Both the position numbers and the translations under genes were made by a program. DNA of 64,000 nucleotides from Rostrohypoxylon terebratum (Eukaryota; Ascomycota; Sordariomycetes; Xylariales; Hypoxylaceae), in assembly GCA_022497145.1 (NCBI GenBank), contig MU385881.1, forward strand, positions 62,001 through 126,000, written 5' to 3'. This document shows positions 21,423 to 33,580 of the stretch, piece by piece; positions within the stretch are counted from its first letter, which is position 1, and each line of letters starts with the position of its first letter. A model generated the notes under the pieces. The model saw only the letters and a program-made list of their open reading frames with translations. It had not been told where the DNA came from and did not search any database.

Positions 21423-23300
21423 TGGGAAAAGTTAAAACCGTGTGTCCGTGTGGTTGCAGTTTATACCCTCCTAGATCTCTTGCGTTGCAAGTGTTGCAAG
21501 CGAGCACTCTTTGCAGCAGAAATGTTCGTGGAACGATAGCTATCTGACCAACAGGAATAGGCCCCACGTACCTAGTTGCAATGCGACTCTAGATAACGTT
21601 GTTTCGCGTATTGCTCGTGTTGGAGGTCTAACGGGATGTATGGATATATGGATGTGTAAGGTGTATGACGAGGAAGAATGTAAAAAAATTATCAAGATTA
21701 CAGTACAGTATAGAGGTAAAGTGATGTAATATAATAACAAGAATAATTACGTTGTAATAGTAGAGAGAAACAAAAGGAGAACGACTAGGTATAGGGACCG
21801 TGTGACAGTGAGAAATAAGGCTGGTGTCGTTGATTAATAAAGAGAGGGTCGTATTAAATTCAATAGGGTTATTCCTATGTTATTAGCTGTGATGACCAAC
21901 GATGATTTGTTGACTTTGATGCTATTCCCCAGCACGAAAACGAACCGCCACACGACCATACACCCACGTCTGATCAAGTTAGAAAAAAAAAACCAATATC
22001 GACGATAAAAAGTTATTGTACAATGGTGAAACCCGCAGAGAGCTGCGGTCCTGTATTGGTGGAATGATGAGCTAAAAGAATTGACTGCATTGCAGTACTT
22101 GTGCGCGTGGACGGAGAACAAGAGAGATGATGCTAGGATATTGGACATCAACGCAAGTAATGGACGGGCAATGGGGACACACAATGAGACAGGGGTGCAA
22201 GGATGGGAAATTTCCCTTCCCCCCCCTTTTAGCAGTGGACCGAGTTAAATCTCCAAAATCTCCACATTTTTCTGCATGAGGTTCTAGCTTTTCGAAAGTG
22301 GGTGGTCCCTGCGCCGTTGTGATGGGACTCAGTGGAAAATCAGTTGGAAAATCGGTGGACACAGCTGGGCCCCCCGGTTGTTAACCTTTTTGAGCTGAAC
22401 CAGTCATATCCGACCAATTAGAAGACAATTGCCAGCCAATTGGTGAATTGGTTGCTTGTCAGGTGCTTGGCATTTAGCTCCATTTAGATAATCCTTGTTA
22501 AGCCACGCCTCCGATTGCCATTCTCCCATTCTCCCATTTTCACCATCTTACACTAATAGTAGTATATAATATCTCGGTCTTTTCCTGAAATGGATGGTCC
22601 CGAGTAGCTAGATTCGTTTCTATCACAGCACCGAGTAACCGATGTTATAAGCAGACGAAGTCCTTGAATGTAAAGGCGCGTACCCCGGATTTGAAATTGA
22701 TAAAGGCTGCTACTAACACCCTCAAACAGCTGAAAAGCGAGCAGGCTGTAAACGGAAACGCTGGGTTCTCACAAAGGCACAACATGGCGACTAACACGGC
22801 TTGGAATCGGATAGCCGTGTCTAAGTTAGTCATGCCTATGACTTAGTAAGAAAAACGAGCGACATACAAGATGATCTAGATTCTAGATACACTCATCACA
22901 TCTGTTCGGAAGCCTCATGGCAACCCCCCTCCACGGGCTATATCCGATCCGATCCCGCTCAGGCTCAGGCTCAGGCTCAGCAATTACTACAGCAGTCACT
23001 ACGACTATACGACTATACATGCATAAACCAACCAACCAATGAAGGATTTTGTGTTGCTGACTATATGAGGCTTACACATCCATTAATATGAATCACCTGT
23101 CCATATAATCCTTATAAGCTTCCGGTCAGCTTCGTCACCTTATAGTCTAAGACATTCAACGCTATATGATTTGTGCACATTTACGACACTAGGTAGACAC
23201 TATACTGACTAACATTTGATGCCATATAGAAACCATTATACTAGATGTTGAAACAGGTTACTCGATGGTAACTAATAGAAATTTCAAAAATGTGTAACCA
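21423..23300. other. Intergenic, about 1.9 kb, no gene seen
   Basis: Only short frames without coding character. A GCTCAG hexamer tandem (four copies) lies at 22957-22980. The part near 21423-21540 is the likely promoter of mevalonate kinase. Confidence 0.4.
22957..22980. repeat. GCTCAG hexamer tandem, 4 copies
   Basis: Four perfect direct copies of a 6-bp unit in intergenic DNA. Confidence 0.85.
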
Positions 23301-24810
23301 TCACATCCTCCATTTCAAGCTCACTCGTCCGATAAGACCAACCATAGCCTCGATCTGGATCCAAAGTAGGGCAACACTAGTAGCAGAAAGTATCACGCTC
23401 ACTAGTACGGACATATTGACATAACCATGCGGTAGAACAGAACTACCCCAACCACTTTGGATCAAGGCTACAGCAACCGGCGTGCCAACCAGAGTCGCCA
23501 CGCCGCGAATCATATACAGCACGCCATTCACAGACGCAAAAATTCTGCATTCTAAAGATCTCGATGAGACTAGCCGGAAACAGCGAGTGTACGCGCTAAC
23601 GAATAGCCCGTAGAAGACGACAAAGCTGATAAACAGCCCGCGCGAGTTGTCTGTAGCTCCATACACCGTCGAAGGAACCCCAACGCAAATTGTGGTGGCC
23701 GCGCTGATGAAGGTGGTTAGGAAGAGTGTGTTGAGATGCCTTAGCCGATTGCGGTTTTGCCCATCGCGTTGCATGCGTTACTCAGCGCGATGAAGTTTGC
23801 GCCCGCTGTGGCGCTGTACCCTAAAGTGCCAGCGTAGGAGGCGAAGAACACGGGCGTATCATACGCGGCAGCTTGGAAGATAGCGTCGAGCCCTTATGCG
23901 GCGAACTTGCACGCCTTGGCTACGTACCAGTCTTTCAGGGGAACCTGGAGGATGCCCCCGAGATGGCCGGCTCGAGATGCGTTTTCGGCGTTGATGCGGG
24001 CGAGGCTTTGCGGCTCCCAGGCCATTTTCTCGCTCGATAGGGATACCATGACGAAGGATATAACTCCGGATACGCGGAGTGCGTTTCGGAAGCCGAGGGC
24101 GTCGATCGTAGCTTTGGTTACCGGTGCCCAGACTAAACCTCCTACACCTGTTCTGGCTAAGATGATACCTAGGGTCAGACCTCGGTGCGTTGTGAACCAT
24201 CCGGGGGAAACCGTAACAGCGGCCATATACGGCGTTGAAGTTCTTATCCCGAGGATCAGGCGCTGGGTAAGTTCGAAATGCTAAAGCTTGGTTCCGAAGC
24301 TTGCCAAAATCAGGGAAAGGCCGAAGATGAAACCCCTAATAAAGGACACCCAACGTGGTGAGAAGTGCTTAGCCAAAGCCACGACGAAAGGCGCGCCAAT
24401 CGTCATTAGCGAGGTCGATAAAAGCGGCACCTCTGAATGGAGTCCCAGGCCGCTACGACATAGCATCATAAAGCTCCTGGAACACGCCAAAGGCGAAGTT
24501 AAGACCGCAGTAGGTGAATATCATCATGAATGACGACATGACGATTATTATCGATTTTCTGGGCCCCTGTTAAAGGGCTGTTCTAGCCAGCGAGTCGGCT
24601 CAAGTCGGGGATCTATACAACCAGTGAAATTGCGTTGTGCTGGTAGATTAACAAGATAGTTTCTTCCCGATTAGATGTAGTCGTATCGTGAGATTGCTGC
24701 GAAGCTTTAGACGCCATCTTGACTGCTGGTTCAGACCTATAGCTCGTCAACTGGACCAGTTGGTCATCAACAACAGTAAGCAAACTGCTGGGCTGCTCAA
24801 CAAATGCCAT
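23301..24810 (-). pseudogene. MFS transporter pseudogene (monocarboxylate/MCH-like)
   Basis: The minus strand carries all parts of a 12-helix major facilitator of the fungal monocarboxylate-transporter-like group, but broken. Recognisable blocks in order are MSSFMMIFTYCGLNFAFGVF (about 24537), FIRGFIFGLSLILASFGTKL, a stop, HFELTQRLILGI, VSPGWFTTHRGLTLGIIL, a stop, GYSATAGANFIALSNACNAM, a frame change, and HLNTLFLTTFISAATTIC to the C-terminus. At least three in-frame stops (near 24460, 24280 and 23896) and two frame changes (near 24600 and 23745) are not curable by plausible introns. The stops fit single CpA-to-TpA changes. The ancestral protein was a plasma-membrane solute carrier; substrate unknown. 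Confidence 0.8.
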
Positions 24811-25763
24811 GATAAGAGTAGGTCAGTATTTGATATGAAGAACTATCGCTTATATCCATATAAAGCCCTCCATCAGTCCAAGTCCGAGAAACTATGAGAT
24901 TTATATCTAATTAAAAGCTACAGAATCAAATGGACCTAGTAAGTACTCATAACTTTGTTTCGTCGTTGAAGTCAGAAGAAGGGCGTATTCCCTACTATCG
25001 TCCGCCATCGGAGGTGGCGCCATCTTGCTTTATGGAATGGCTCATTTCGGCTTCTTTCCACGATAAAATTTCACGGCGGTCCAGAGCTTCGGGGATGGTT
25101 GTATATGGGGATTATATCAGTGAGTCAATCTCGGCGAGGCAGGAGACAAATCTCACCGAAAGTCGTATCTCCTCGACGTTAACTGGATTGTTATATCTTT
25201 CTAAACATGATACAAAATACGATTACTTAATCGGCCTCGAATAGTAGCCAAGATCATTAGCAAGATATGATGACAGAATTCCCAGGCCATCAAGATGGTT
25301 TATGTCTCATCACATGCCAATATAGAATTCAATGGCATACAGCTTAACTCTTCAAGAAATTTGAAATCTACTACCTACTACCTACCTTAAGTATTTACGT
25401 TCCTGACAAGTCCAAAGCCATCTTCAGTGCCTAATAATAATTGAAAAGAGGTGATTTGGAGCTATATCCTAGGTGTCGAATGATTTGTAACGAGTATCGC
25501 TTAGGTAATTTCGAGCAGCAATACGAGATACCTATCCGCGAGGGATAGTGTTGGCGGTGAAGTCGGCTAACCAACACAAAGGGCACTGCTATCCTATTGC
25601 GCCTTACGTAAATATAGAAACGAAGCCAGGCGAGCGGAGACCGTGTTCTTCTCGGTCTATGTACATCGAGACCCATCGTAAGGAACCCGTACAGCTTACT
25701 CAGTCAGTCAGTCTCCCTTACCCCAGCTTTTCCCACGAAAAGCGAGTTTCGCTCGGCCATCCA
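24811..25763. other. Intergenic, no gene seen
   Basis: About 950 bp between the dead transporter and the 3' end of the reductase-like gene. Frames present lack family resemblance or coding character. Confidence 0.4.
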
Positions 25764-26819
25764 TCAAACCGCCAGCTCCGCCTTAGCCACCCTATCCGCC
25801 TCAACCCGACGCACCAACTCCCTCAACGCACGCATCTCCTTCCCCTCCGCCTCCCCGCGCTCGAGACAAGCCCTAAGGTGCAGGCTCCCCTGCTCCCTCA
25901 GCTTAACGCCGTGGTGAAAGCGATTAAACCCCTGCACGTCCAACGGACGAACCAGCGCCTCCCACTGCGCCAGACACCTCGCCAACCCCTCCTCATCCGT
26001 ATCCAGCGCCATCTTCCGGCCTATCTCGCCATGCGCCCCGAGCCCTTGTATCTCCTTCACGGAAGCGACGGTGAGGCTCCACAGCTCCTTGTCGCAGGAG
26101 GAGATGTCCTTGAAATCGGGCCAGTTGAGCAACTCGCTTGTTGCGAAGACGGGGAAGAGGCAGTTGATCGAGGCTGCGCTTTCGACGGCAGATTTCATGG
26201 CGCAGGGCGAGATGTTGCATTTGTTCCATAGCGCTGCGAAGCTCTCAGCCGCGGGGAGCGAGGCGTCGTCGGCGGTGAAGCTTTGGGGGAACTTGTCGGT
26301 GTACGCGAAATCGCTTTTGGCCAGCACTTCGGGGTCGGTTGGGGGGTGCAGGGGTAGTGTTACGTCTTTGGTTGCGTAGATATGGATGTCCAGGTGGCAG
26401 GTCGTCACTTGCTCCGGCGCGAGACCCGATATCTGGAGAAACCAGGCGCATATGTCGAAGAATACGGTCCCGAGGAGGACCTTGGTGTTGGTGTTCTTGC
26501 GCGCGGACTCTCCGATGGTCTTCACGAGCTGGACTCCCGTATTACTGCGGAGGACAGCGCCGTCGAGCGTGACGACGATAAAGTCATAGTTCTTGCCGAC
26601 GATATCGGAGGGGTTGGTAAGGTAGGTGTACTCCTGGTACGACTTTAGGGAGTTGTGCTCATAGCAGTAGAGGATTTGAGGACGTTTCAAGGATTCTTCG
26701 CGACGAGGGCGGATGAGAAAGGTCACCTCGGCTCCGGCTTTATGAAGGTAATAGCCGGTGATGATGCCCATAGATCCAGCGCCGACGACTAGGACGCGGG
26801 GTTTGATATTCTCGCTCAT
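25764..26819 (-). CDS. Ketopantoate reductase-like (ApbA/PanE) oxidoreductase
   Basis: An intronless 351-residue frame starts at the ATG at 26819. The N-terminal Rossmann loop VLVVGAGSMGIITGYYL (about residues 9-25) is the NADP-binding GxGxxG of the ApbA/PanE family. The C-terminal helical half contains SAVESAASINCLFPVF, where this family places its substrate-binding Lys/Asn/Ser residues. True ketopantoate reductase makes pantoate for CoA; filamentous fungi hold many divergent paralogues of unknown substrate, and this copy looks like one because the canonical catalytic Lys region is not obvious. It lies downstream of nothing related, with the dead transporter on the same strand 950 bp away. 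Probable cytosolic NADPH-dependent 2-oxoacid-type reductase; substrate not assignable. Confidence 0.82.
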   Translation of the reverse strand: MSENIKPRVLVVGAGSMGIITGYYLHKAGAEVTFLIRPRREESLKRPQILYCYEHNSLKSYQEYTYLTNPSDIVGKNYDFIVVTLDGAVLRSNTGVQLVKTIGESARKNTNTKVLLGTVFFDICAWFLQISGLAPEQVTTCHLDIHIYATKDVTLPLHPPTDPEVLAKSDFAYTDKFPQSFTADDASLPAAESFAALWNKCNISPCAMKSAVESAASINCLFPVFATSELLNWPDFKDISSCDKELWSLTVASVKEIQGLGAHGEIGRKMALDTDEEGLARCLAQWEALVRPLDVQGFNRFHHGVKLREQGSLHLRACLERGEAEGKEMRALRELVRRVEADRVAKAELAV

Positions 26820-29709
26820 TTTGGAGGAAATGGATTATGATTTTGGTGAGTTTGCCTCAATAACAACGTAACTTCGGACTTCATGGCCATAACTTATACA
26901 GCTCCATCTTTGCGCCTGCAACTTCTTGCATCATTGAAGATGATGCCATCAAGTTTTAGATGTTTGCGATCTGTAGCATTGCTTGCTAATCAACAACTCC
27001 ATAAACATCCCACCTCGGCGACTTTTATCCAGCGAAGCCAATTAAGGTCAGATGAAACGATCGCATCGAACGCAAGCAAGTGTCTGATGGAGTTCTGTTC
27101 ATCCGAATTATTAAGATAACGCGTCAAATTATGCTTCAATACTTATGATGTTCAGGGTTAAGTCTCCGAGTTATCGTGACTCGGACCAGGGTACGAATTA
27201 GCCAATAACCTGTATGTAAATGAGTGCTGGTTCAACGTTAAAGGTAAAGAGATTGCGATCTTGAGATTGAGTTGCCGTCTCTGTATGAAACCTTGAGGTG
27301 TATGACATGGCATATAGCTTTTTAAAAAATTATAAAAGCCGGTGGCTCAAACTCCTAAACCCGCTGGTCCAAGGCTTAAGTATATAAAGTCCCTCAAATA
27401 CCGAATACAAAATCACTTGACTTTGTAGACTAGTCTCAATTGAAGGATGCTTTTATAGGTGTTAAGGAGTTGTTGAGTTTGAGTTGTATCCAGGGAGCTG
27501 TATGTAAATGAGACAAACCTCATTTTGTGAAATCAAACAGGGCGAACCGGACTAGAACCTATTCTCTCGTTGCCAGCACTCACAAAATCCAAAACCATAG
27601 ATTCACCATCAAGTCGCATCATCCCACAATGTCGGACTTGGATGCGCCAAACAGGCAAGCGAAGACGAATATGATGATTTTCCGGAGTTCAACGGACTAT
27701 GACGGAACCGCCATCATCTTCCATTCCACGCAAACGACATTCACCAACGGGAGAGGGACGTTAAAAGACAACGCAACCGCTCGGCATAGAACCTTTTAAC
27801 TTGATCCCGAATGTCTGGTTTCAAGTTCACCAAGACATCGCGACACGAGATAGTTAGTACTCAGCAGCAGAAGTAAGCAAGCAAGCAAGCAATCGGAGCC
27901 GGGCAAGCCGAGGCAGGAAGGTAGGCGCAGGAAGGTAGGCCAAGACCGGACTAATTCGCCGGCTAATGCCAAATGCCAGTAGCCGTCGTGCCGCAATTCG
28001 TTTGCAATTCGTGACCTTACCATCATTTCCCAATTTCCCATTCCGCCACCAACGAAGATCGGCAGAGCGCCCGCCCTATTACCACCCACACTCACACGTC
28101 CAGCTAATGAGAGAAATAAGCTGTTACGTACCTCCCTATTTAAGTGAGGGAGAGGCAAGTCCTGACTTGGTCCTGTAGGTACCGAAGCGCACGCCAAATA
28201 AACATACTGCTAGTATGTATTTGAGTCCGGGGTAAAACGATGGCACGATGGCACGTTACACGTAGCCAATGAAATGCCTCCGTACCCAGGCACGCCGCTG
28301 TTCCTTCGGGCGTTTCAAGCCCTCCACCTGCCGCATCGGGACCGTGAAACAGGCCTCTAGAGCCTGAAGGACTCGTCTGCGGCGTCTGGTTGGTTGGCAC
28401 TTCTAAATACAGGGACGGAGGGCCAGAGGAGAGAAACGAAGTTTTACGCCAGCCTACCTAGCTGCGTTAAGGAACGTGGATATTTAAATTGTGTGGTAAG
28501 AATTGGTAAAAATGGTGACGGCCAAGAAAAAGAAAAGAAAGAAGATTTTCACATAATCACACTCACGAGTCACAAGTACTACCTACGTAAGAGTATGCAT
28601 TAAATAGTACCTAGTAGGAAAGCGCATCCATACTACACCTGGCATGGACAAGGTATTAGGTAGTATTATATCGTTTAGGTACTGTAGCACAAGTCAATAC
28701 GGATTACGGGTAGCTACCGCTGTAACTTCGGTCTCTCGTAGTCCCAGACTCCCAGACTCCCAGTCCCAGCAAGCCCAGGTGCCTGGTGCCCACTGGGCAG
28801 CTGCTTCCTAACCTTACGCCAGACCAAAAAAAACGACCAAGGATCCGCCGTCATTCATTTTTATCACTTTTATCACCTTTTTTACTCCTTCAAGGTCCCG
28901 TCCTCCCAAGATCCATGACAGGATCTCCCTATAATCTTCCCCCGACAGCCCCAACAGCCCCATCACCTACCTATGGATGTAGTGTAAGTACCACGAATCA
29001 CCACAAACACCAAGAAAGCCACCACTCAAAAACGCTCCGACTCGCTGCGCCGAACCCGTACGAGCCTAGCGCACCAAGAGCCCTGTGTTTTGGTGTTTCT
29101 GTGACTTCCAGCTCCTAAAAACACCCCCCCAAACGCCCCCAATCATTGATAGTTACAAGCCCAATGCCCGCAACTTCGCTGCAGAGCCAGCCCAGCAGCC
29201 CAGCAGCCCAGAAACTCGGGGACCAGGGTAAGTTTGAAGTTTCGGGCAATTAAGCCTGTCATGAGCCAATCTTTATTTATGTCGATTCTATATGTCGATC
29301 ATCTATACTTATACCGTAAGGTCCCTACCTAGTCGTATCCCCCCCCCCACAACCCACAACCCATTTTAACCCTTCCTACCGCCCATCAATGCGCTATACG
29401 CACACGCACGCACACGCTATACCACGTAGAAAACACCTAGGATATACCTGGGCAAAGTCGATATTTATGTCGATCGTCCGCTGGCTACCGACCACCTTCT
29501 AGAAAAAGTCATCTGATCCCATCTATAAAAGAAGCCTGCCCCCATTCCTTTCACCCACACCCCCTTTTGTAGCCTGTTTACGTTATCTCTACCTGTAAGG
29601 CTGTCCGTCTGTTCGTATTGCCCAGAGGATCGATTTAAAGCAAGCACGCTCGCTCGATCCGTTCGTTCGTTACCAAAAGCATCATAACCAAAAAAAACCC
29701 ACGGTAGAA
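26820..29709. other. Intergenic, 2.9 kb, no gene seen
   Basis: A long gene-free stretch upstream of the CFEM gene. It contains CAAG-type microsatellite (near 27878), and two short ATG-started open pieces ending in strong donor sequences (GTAAGT at 28984 and 29228), which might be untranslated or short upstream exons. No protein could be built from them. Confidence 0.4.
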
Positions 29710-30558
29710 ATGGCACCGCTCCGCATCTTCGCACTACCCGCCTTCGCGGCGCTAGCTGCCGCTATTAGCATCTCCGACTACGTCCCGTCTTGCGGCCCGC
29801 CGTGTATTTCGGATGCCGTTTCGAAGCACACCACCTGCGCTGAGAGCGACAACGCTTGCATCTGCTCCGATGTCTACACCGTGAAGCGAGATGGCGAGGT
29901 GTGCCTTCGAAGCGCCTGCTCTACTGCCGACTACGGTATGTTCTATTAAATCCACCGACTAGAATTTAATGGTGATCGAGAAATGAGAGAATCAATATAA
30001 ATGCTAACTTCGAATACAGGCAGCGTGATGAGCGGTATCGACGCTTTCTGCAAGGCCGTCGCTTCGGAACCCACCAGCAGCCCCAGCCCCACATCTTCTA
30101 GCAGCACCTCTACCCCAAGCACCTACCCGACGAGCACCGAGTCGTCCACCTCGACTCCTGCTCCTCCTTCGTCTACCTCGACGGAGACTTCCACCTCTAC
30201 TGACACTGGATCCGGCTACCCCACCGGAACTCCTCCCTCAAGCACCTCAACCGCATCCTCATCTGCCAACTCTACTGCAACTGGTTACCCTACCTCCTCT
30301 GGCAGCAGCGCCCCCGGCACCTCTTCAGCTCCCGGCTCGTCCGGCTCTTCGGGATCCGCTACCCCTTACCCTACAAGTGGAGGATCTTCCCCTACCACCA
30401 GCGCCTCCACGGGCTTCTCTACCGGTACCTCTGCCAGCGCGAGCGCAAGCGCTTCCGCGACCACCGTCCCAGCTGCCGGCTCCCGAGCCGACTCCCGCGT
30501 CGGTGCCGGTGTCGCCGCTCTCTTCGCCGTCAGCGGTCTCTTCTACCTCGCTTTGTAA
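29710..30558 (+). CDS. CFEM-domain, GPI-anchored cell-surface protein (2 exons)
   Basis: Exons 29710-29935 and 30020-30558 join in phase to 254 residues; the intron has a TGCTAAC branch site. A signal peptide (LRIFALPAFAALAAAIS) is followed by one CFEM domain with all eight cysteines, from PSCGPPC through CAESDNACIC to the Cys in IDAFC. The Asp just before the CxC pair is where haem-binding CFEM proteins coordinate iron. About 120 residues of Ser/Thr/Pro/Gly-rich, O-glycosylation-type stalk follow. A C-terminal hydrophobic tail (VGAGVAALFAVSGLFYLAL) after small residues indicates GPI anchoring. CFEM proteins serve in haem/iron capture, cell-wall structure or host sensing; which applies here is unknown. 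Confidence 0.92.
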
Positions 30559-30859
30559 GCCCGCGTTGGGGTTTTACTTGCGTATGAATGATGATTTCGC
30601 GCCGCTGGTCTCGGGTTGGGATGGTTCGTGGTTTACCTAATGGCAACCCTCTCGGAAGGGCTTTATCCACTCCTAGACGAGAGGATTTTTTGAGATTGCA
30701 AACTTGTAGATAGCTTTTTTGGGTCATGCGTGCGCTTGTGCATGCCAGTACATATTAAATATATACATATATATCCCGTGGTTATATTGGTCATCCTGTA
30801 TAAGTGAATCATAGATGATGAGGAAAGAAATGATCCAAAATGTCATTAGAGACATACCT

Positions 30860-33580
30860 TTATCTTCGTTGTTCTCCGTTCAGGGGAGCCTCAAATGCAT
30901 TAGTCCACTTTCCCAACAATTCATCTAACCCGAGGCTAGTCGTCTCTTCTTCCTCTTCAAAATCAATGATGTCAAGCGATCCGGCAGACCCAGCTGATCC
31001 ACCCGATGCCCTTTCGACAGGGAGTAAAGGCTTGAGTTCCCGACTGGCTTCCCAGATTATTGGGCGTGAACGGCTCTCAGATCCACTTCCCATTTCCGAA
31101 TTGCCAATCATTTCCTCATCTGAGTCGACATCTCCGCCTTCACTAGGAATTTGAGTTTTGATATGATCCACTATCTCATCGTCGCTGACGGGCGGCCACC
31201 CAGACTCGAGCCTCACTTCTGGTTGCGTCCTGTCTGCCCACCGTGATCTCGGGGCCGCTTCCCGGGAGCCGGAGTACCAGTCTCGAACTGATATGATGGG
31301 CGCGGAAGCAGAGGCGATGTTGGAGTCCACGTCGGAGGGGGTTGGTGGGGCTTGGCGCGAGCGGACCGGGATCAATTCGATCTCTCCGTCAGAGTCACGA
31401 TGACGTATCCTCGATGCTTCCACTACCTCTCCGGGCACCGGTATTCCTCCTCGGAACCACGATACAGTAGATTCCTGATCAGAGGCGTTGTCATGCTCGG
31501 CATGATCAGAGACCTCGCCGTAGTGGATCGTTGCCGAAGCTATGTATCGCGTCTCGAGACACGGAATCAGGGAGACGGTCATGCCAGGCTGCACGGTTGA
31601 ACTCCATGTTGATGGAAGAATGATGCGGCCGTTCGCATCTTTGAGATCAAATTGTCCGCGTGCGAGAAAGGCTTTTGGGTTGGGCATGTCATTTATGGCG
31701 GGTTCAATGAGAGATACCATGCCCTGGAATCCGTTAGGTAGGTATTCTTGTTCTTAACTATATAGATAGTAACGAATTACTTACTTCCCAGGTCCGGCAC
31801 ATCTCAAAAGCAAATTGGAAATGCCGTGAGTTATACTCGAAATCAATAGGCTCGACCGGAGTGCCTAAAGAGAAGAACACGACTATATGAGAATTTACTG
31901 GAGCCCCAGGGCTTATCGCTACGCATGTCCTCGCATGGGTGCTTAGTTGATTCGCTTCGATCAGAGCTCGGTTGATATCTTCCCTTTGACTTGAAGTTAA
32001 GGATGTGTATTGGGTCCATACATCGCCTTTTCGCGACTTCGCAATTTGTTTCAGCATGCGCTTTAGTTCTTGGTGGCTGAAAGGGAGCTTGCGAATGGGA
32101 CTTGGCTTAGAGTTAGAGTGATCCCCTTCAATAAGATAAGCTTCAAGATCTTCGCTTTCGTGAGAATGCTTAGATTTATTTCGATCTCGTTTACCAAAGA
32201 TATTAGGTGACCATGAAAGAAATTTAAGAGGGGTCGGTGATGGTTTTGGCTTTTGTTGGTTGGGTAGGTGTTTTGTTGCATGATCGTGAGAGTTTGATTT
32301 CTCCTTGCCTTCATTGTTTTTGATGGGTGGTTCATTCTGAGCTCCTGGTTGACTACTGGCCGTAGTCATGGTCAAAGCATGGCCACCGTTTGGTGTCCTT
32401 TTGGCGAAGTGACGCGTAGGGATAGGGATAGGAATATGTGGGGTCGCGTTCGAAGGACCACGATCCTCCTCTGGCGCTGTGTGAATCTCAAATATCCGAG
32501 GGTTATTTGGCGTTGTTCTTGTAGCTAATTTATTAACCCTGACATACATTAGTTCTTGAAGGACTACGTTTTTATGGCGAGCCTTACATGACAGGCTTAG
32601 GCGTAGGAGATTTAAATTTGAACTGGGGAGGTTTGGGGGTTTTCTCTGGGGGTTGGTATTTTAGCACATCGTCGATAAGTTCCACAGGCGGCTCTGTGGT
32701 CTGTATTGAAAAGTTGCTGTTGGCGTTCATGGAAGGAGGAGACGGTTCTCTGATGTTATTCCTAGGGGGGGATTTGGAAAGTGGCCTCTTTCCTTTTGTT
32801 TTAGGACTTGGACTCCGAGATCCAAGCATTCCATCTGCAGATGAAGAGGACCTCGTCCTATCCAAAACTGTCTTTCCTCCAACTCTCTTTCTGTGTCTCC
32901 TCCTTTTGGATGCAATCCTTCTAGCATAAGATCGCTTGCTAGATAGAAGCTTTTCGGCATTAGCTTGCAAGGCCATTTCCCTCTCATGGACACTGGAAGA
33001 TTTGGTTGTGGCCCTATGTTTGTAAATCAGCACTAGCGACCGAGCAGAACTTCGTGATTGGTAAGACCAACATCATCTTCGTTTTCGCGAGCTCCATGAG
33101 CCGTAGATGGAATAAGAGGCTCACTCTCAGCCATCTCAGCTCTTCTTGGTGCTTTTTGATGCGAGGCTCTTGGAAAGGCCATTTGAGCTTCTGAACAAGA
33201 CGCCGGGCATTTGACTCATCCAGGTTTATTGCGTCCAAGGCATCGATCAGTACCTCTCCATTGTCGTCCCTCGGCACGCCAACGGCCTTGGCGATGAGAA
33301 CGACGACTGCGGTGTAAACCTGCCTGCATTTCGATGCTAAGCGAGCCACCTCTTGTACCCCTGAATCGTTCGCGATTACTTTGCCATTTTCGTCAGCCTG
33401 GATGAAGTGGCGGAGCTGATCCAGAGCCGACGCGGTGGTGCTAACATCAAAAGCAATGTTTCGTAGGCTCTCCCGCGCATCCGATACGGCTTCGATATAT
33501 GTTTGAAGAGTGGTCGCAAATTTTAAGCCGAAGGCGACAACGCCAATGACGGAGCTAGCTGCTCCTAAAGGGTCACCCAT
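30860..33580 (-). CDS. STAND-type fungal N-terminal domain plus ubiquitin-like (ULD) domain protein, 4 exons
   Basis: Minus-strand exons 33580-33072, 33013-32588, 32538-31785 and 31723-30860 join in phase to 850 residues. The first about 165 residues (MGDPLGAASSVIGVVAFGLK onward) match the alpha-helical N-terminal domain found in fungal STAND/NLR-type proteins and related orphans. A basic, Ser/Pro-rich disordered middle follows (for example KRRRHRKRVGG and PTPKPVM). At about residues 540-615, straddling the third intron, sits the ubiquitin-like fold typical of such proteins: IDFEYNSRHFQFAFEMCRTW, ARGQFDLKDANGRIILPSTW and QPGMTVSLI. An acidic tail ends in LDELLGKWTNAFEA. No NTPase or ankyrin repeats are present. 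The first intron uses a weak GTTGGT donor, so that junction is the least certain. Confidence 0.78.

Noticed and set aside
24930..25244. A 104-codon plus-strand frame next to the dead transporter
   Set aside because: No conserved motif, no signal or domain, and no splice partner; treated as chance.
26382..26648. Open frames on the plus strand opposite the ketopantoate-reductase-like gene
   Set aside because: Antisense shadows of a GC-rich coding exon; no known motifs.
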